From: CAYRUD01 sp964427425
GTDB taxonomy: Bacteria; Chlamydiota; Chlamydiia; Chlamydiales; FEN-1388
Length of the DNA: 64,000 nt
Direction of reading: 5' to 3'
Assembly (NCBI GenBank): GCA_964427425.1
Contig: CAYRUD010000001.1
Span: 291,087 to 355,086 of the forward strand
Positions 62,003 to 64,000 of this stretch are shown here, one piece after another. The notes beneath the pieces were generated by a model. It was not told where the DNA came from. It ran no database searches and saw only the letters and a program-made list of their open reading frames with translations. Every line of letters begins with the position of its first letter. Positions within the stretch are counted from its first letter, which is position 1. Position numbers and translations under genes: made by a program.

Positions 62003-62527
62003 ATGAGAAAATTATTCCCGAAAACTCTTGTGTTTGTATTTCCATCAATCATGTGTTTCAGCGCGATCCAGTTATCTTCTCAAGGCATAGATGGAAGAGG
62101 TAATTGCTGGATGGCTCTAGAAAACCAAAATAGTACCAACAGCTCTATACAAGTTCTTTATGCACCATTTGGATTAACTGCTGAAAATCCAATAACAATC
62201 TCTGATCCAGCGCATTATTCAGAAAATCCTTCGATAAGCGTAAATAGCGCAGGAGATGCTGTTGTTGTATGGACCACGTACAACTCTCAAGTACAGCGGC
62301 GATTTCTATATGCATCGACTTTTAAGTCTGGGGGATCATGGAGTGAGCCTTACTGTCTATCATCAAATGATGAGAATGTTGTGACTGGATATAAGGTAAA
62401 CATTTCTGACAATGGAAATCTCAGCGTTGCATGGAATTCTTGCCTCGATGATGGGACATATGCATGTTCGGTTCGTACTGGCAATGCGAGTGGCGAATGG
62501 AATCAATGTAGTAGGGTATTGAACTGA
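62003..62527 (+). CDS. Secreted repeat protein, tandem paralogue 1
   Basis: A 174-residue protein: signal peptide (RKLFPKTLVFVFPSIMCFSA) followed by beta-strand repeats of about 50-60 residues. The repeat core is NPSISVNSAGDAVVVWTTY and, later, VNISDNGNLSVAWNS, that is V-(S/N)-x-x-G-(D/N)-x-x-V-x-W. The pattern resembles sialidase/propeller-like blades. GGAGAGATGAA lies before the chosen ATG; a TTG at 61979 extends the frame but is unlikely. It has a paralogue immediately downstream. Confidence 0.7.
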   Translation: MRKLFPKTLVFVFPSIMCFSAIQLSSQGIDGRGNCWMALENQNSTNSSIQVLYAPFGLTAENPITISDPAHYSENPSISVNSAGDAVVVWTTYNSQVQRRFLYASTFKSGGSWSEPYCLSSNDENVVTGYKVNISDNGNLSVAWNSCLDDGTYACSVRTGNASGEWNQCSRVLN

Positions 62528-62581
62528 GATTAACGTGCGCCTTTTGTTTAGCTTTAAAATGATTATTCTATTGGGATGTGT

Positions 62582-63133
62582 ATGAAGAAACTATTTACCT
62601 TGCTTTGTCTCTTGGTTGTGCATAAGTTGTTTTGCTTTAGTTATATAGCGTTCACGGATAAAGATGTCGATGGCGCGGGAAACTCTTGGACTGTTTTGCA
62701 AAATCAGAGTTCATCAAATGATGGATCGTATAGTAGTGTGATTGAGGTTGCATACACTCCATATGGATCACCCCTTCAGCCAAGCATTCAATTGTCTGAT
62801 TCTACATATTGGTCAGAATCCCCAAGAATAGCTGTCAACCATAGAGGCGATGCTGTTGCGGTTTGGGTTGGTTATGATTCAATTATAGATTCTCGAGTCA
62901 TATTTGCTTCAACGCTGGTGTCTGGAGACAACTGGACTACACCAGTTCGGTTATCATCTTATGATGAGATTGCTTTAGATGGGTATTCTGTTGAGTTGTC
63001 TGATGTCGGCGAGATTGTAGTTACTTGGAATTCATACGTTAAAGAATATTCTTATACATACAGCATAGCTTGTGGCCATGTAAACGGCACGTGGTATCCT
63101 GCCCAAAGAGATCCCGCATATCTTCAGCAATAA
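62582..63133 (+). CDS. Secreted repeat protein, tandem paralogue 2
   Basis: A 183-residue paralogue of the upstream gene (both have signal peptide, DVDGAGNSWTVLQNQ / IDGRGNCWMALENQ, AYTPYGSP / YAPFGLTA, SPRIAVNHRGDAVAVW / NPSISVNSAGDAVVVW). The same V-x-W beta repeat pattern is seen. The two arose by tandem duplication. Followed by a strong terminator. Function unknown; exported to the periplasm or surface. Confidence 0.7.
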   Translation: MKKLFTLLCLLVVHKLFCFSYIAFTDKDVDGAGNSWTVLQNQSSSNDGSYSSVIEVAYTPYGSPLQPSIQLSDSTYWSESPRIAVNHRGDAVAVWVGYDSIIDSRVIFASTLVSGDNWTTPVRLSSYDEIALDGYSVELSDVGEIVVTWNSYVKEYSYTYSIACGHVNGTWYPAQRDPAYLQQ

Positions 63134-63142
63134 ATTGCTTTT

Positions 63143-63190
63143 AACTCCGCTCAAGCTCTTTTTATAATAAATTGCTTGAGCGGAGTTTTT
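63143..63190 (+). terminator. Rho-independent terminator after the tandem secreted genes
   Basis: AACTCCGCTCAAGC / GCTTGAGCGGAGTT, 14-base perfect arms, followed by TTTTT on the plus strand. Confidence 0.92.
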
Positions 63191-63336
63191 CTCACTCGCT
63201 CCATTTTAATCTTGTTGATATCTAGTGAGTTATAATCATATTCAATATTATTTTTTTGATCTGAATGTGGCTTTAGTGTATGCATACAATCTAAAAAAAA
63301 TCTTATAGACAACTTGTTTTGAGTTTATTGTTTACA

Positions 63337-64000
63337 ATGCATCCATATCTTTTTTGGCTGTTTCTCTTTTCAGCTCTTGGGATTGGTGTCCAGGCTTCTT
63401 ATGCTATTGACTCATCCCGAAGAGAAGATGACAAGGAACAATTAACAAAGGGGTTCTTTTCGAGTTGGTCAAAAGGACGTCGGGGCCCTAGAGGACAACG
63501 CGGGCGAACAGGGGCTACTGGACGGAAGGGTGCGACTGGAGCTAAGGGTGCGACTGGAGCTACAGGCGCTATGGGCGCCACTGGTGCAGGAGTGACAGGC
63601 GCCACAGGAATTACTGGCCCTACGGGAGCTACAGGCGCTACAGGGTCTACCGGTCCTACAGGAGATATAGGTCCTACAGGTTCCACCGGCCCAACTGGTG
63701 CTACAGGCGTAACCGGCGCTACGGGAGCTACAGGAGCTACTGGTGTCACAGGCGCCACTGGCGCAACAGGAGATGTAGGTCCGACAGGTCCAACTGGTGC
63801 TACAGGCATAACTGGACCAACAGGCGCCACTGGTGCTACCGGTTCCACAGGAGCTACTGGACGGAAGGGTGCGACTGGAGCTAAGGGTGCGACTGGAGCT
63901 AAGGGTGCGACTGGAGCTACAGGCGCTATGGGCGCCACTGGTGCAGGAGTGACAGGCGCCACAGGAATTACTGGCCCTACGGGAGCTACAGGCGCTACAG
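63337..64000 (+). CDS. Second collagen-like protein, 3' end beyond the window
   Basis: ATG at 63337 (MHPYLFWLFLFSALGIGVQASYA, a signal peptide), then a basic linker (KGFFSSWSKGRRGPRGQRGRTG) and Gly-X-Y repeats from about residue 50 to the window edge. The basic GRRGPRGQRG opening and GATGRKGATGAKG triplets differ from the Thr-only collagen at 60511. A GA-GVT interruption of the triplet occurs twice. The gene body contains a long internal DNA duplication (see repeat entries). No strong ribosome-binding site. Its C-terminal domain is not visible. Confidence 0.8.
   Translation, partial: MHPYLFWLFLFSALGIGVQASYAIDSSRREDDKEQLTKGFFSSWSKGRRGPRGQRGRTGATGRKGATGAKGATGATGAMGATGAGVTGATGITGPTGATGATGSTGPTGDIGPTGSTGPTGATGVTGATGATGATGVTGATGATGDVGPTGPTGATGITGPTGATGATGSTGATGRKGATGAKGATGAKGATGATGAMGATGAGVTGATGITGPTGATGAT
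63514..63643 (+). repeat. Long direct repeat within the second collagen-like gene, copy 1
   Basis: About 130 bases starting GCTACTGGACGGAAGGGTGC recur at 63853 to the window edge, identical as read except that copy 2 has one extra 18-base unit (GCTAAGGGTGCGACTGGA). Offsets are 339 bases at the start and 357 after the unit. This marks recent duplication or slippage. Confidence 0.85.
63853..64000 (+). repeat. Long direct repeat within the second collagen-like gene, copy 2 (cut by window)
   Basis: Second copy of the block at 63514, with one additional 18-base unit; it continues to the last base of the window. In frame throughout, so the repeat expands the collagen stalk without shifting it. Confidence 0.85.

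Noticed and set aside
63399..63962. Long minus-strand open frame of Ala-Pro-Val repeats
   Set aside because: Antisense shadow of the Gly-X-Thr collagen repeats on the plus strand; composition is forced by the repeat, and there is no credible start.
63337..64000. CRISPR array
   Set aside because: Short repeated units at 60.7-61.2 and 63.5-64 kb looked array-like, but they are in frame, of nine-base period and code for Gly-X-Y; no repeat-spacer structure.

Overview
The window is a contiguous piece of a low-GC bacterial chromosome that reads as a member of the Chlamydiota, most likely one of the amoeba-associated or 'environmental' lineages rather than Chlamydiaceae. The evidence is the V-type (archaeal-style) ATPase operon in chlamydial order E - DUF2764 - A - B - D - I - K, sitting just behind valS. 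Further support comes from nusB/murB near infC-rpmI-rplT-pheS, a PP2C phosphatase next to a NifS-like protein, and surE close to ubiA-ubiX. No rRNA is present, so I do not name a genus.

Region 1 (1-15.8 kb, almost all minus strand) is core metabolism and energy: a truncated valS, fumC, the seven-gene V-ATPase operon, a eukaryotic-like Ser/Thr kinase, rsmE and a long-form pyruvate kinase. Region 2 (16-33.6 kb) is mostly plus strand. It holds an unrecognised coiled-coil/TPR-like protein, nusB, murB, a PHP phosphoesterase, folC, mnmM, tRNA-Val, the infC-rpmI-rplT-pheS translation block, an RluA-type pseudouridine synthase, a GT9 glycosyltransferase, a P-loop/DRTGG protein, a Nudix hydrolase, mazG and the SRP RNA gene. 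Two convergent gene pairs overlap at their 3' ends by about 100 bp.

Region 3 (33.6-50.4 kb) mixes conserved genes (PP2C, cysteine desulfurase-like, LOG, ubiA, ubiX, YitT, surE, ttcA-like, SEC-C protein, four tRNAs) with lineage-specific ones. These include a lipoprotein, a CPBP membrane protease, a predicted surface lipoprotein serpin with an Arg-Ser reactive bond, and a two-gene unit of a MoxR-like AAA+ ATPase and a large TraB-domain protein.

Region 4 (50.6-64 kb) is an accessory region dominated by short transcription units, most encoding proteins with Sec signal peptides. It holds a secreted phytanoyl-CoA-dioxygenase-like enzyme, a small duplicated family of unknown proteins, a second CPBP protease and a GNAT acetyltransferase with a signal peptide. 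It also holds a caspase-like protease, a dimethylarginine dimethylaminohydrolase (DDAH)-like enzyme resembling animal DDAH, and an exonuclease/endonuclease/phosphatase-fold protein. The 3' end carries two collagen-like Gly-X-Thr repeat proteins flanking two tandem paralogous secreted proteins. The concentration of exported, eukaryotic-like enzymes suggests a host-interaction locus; that is inference from signal peptides and family identity only.
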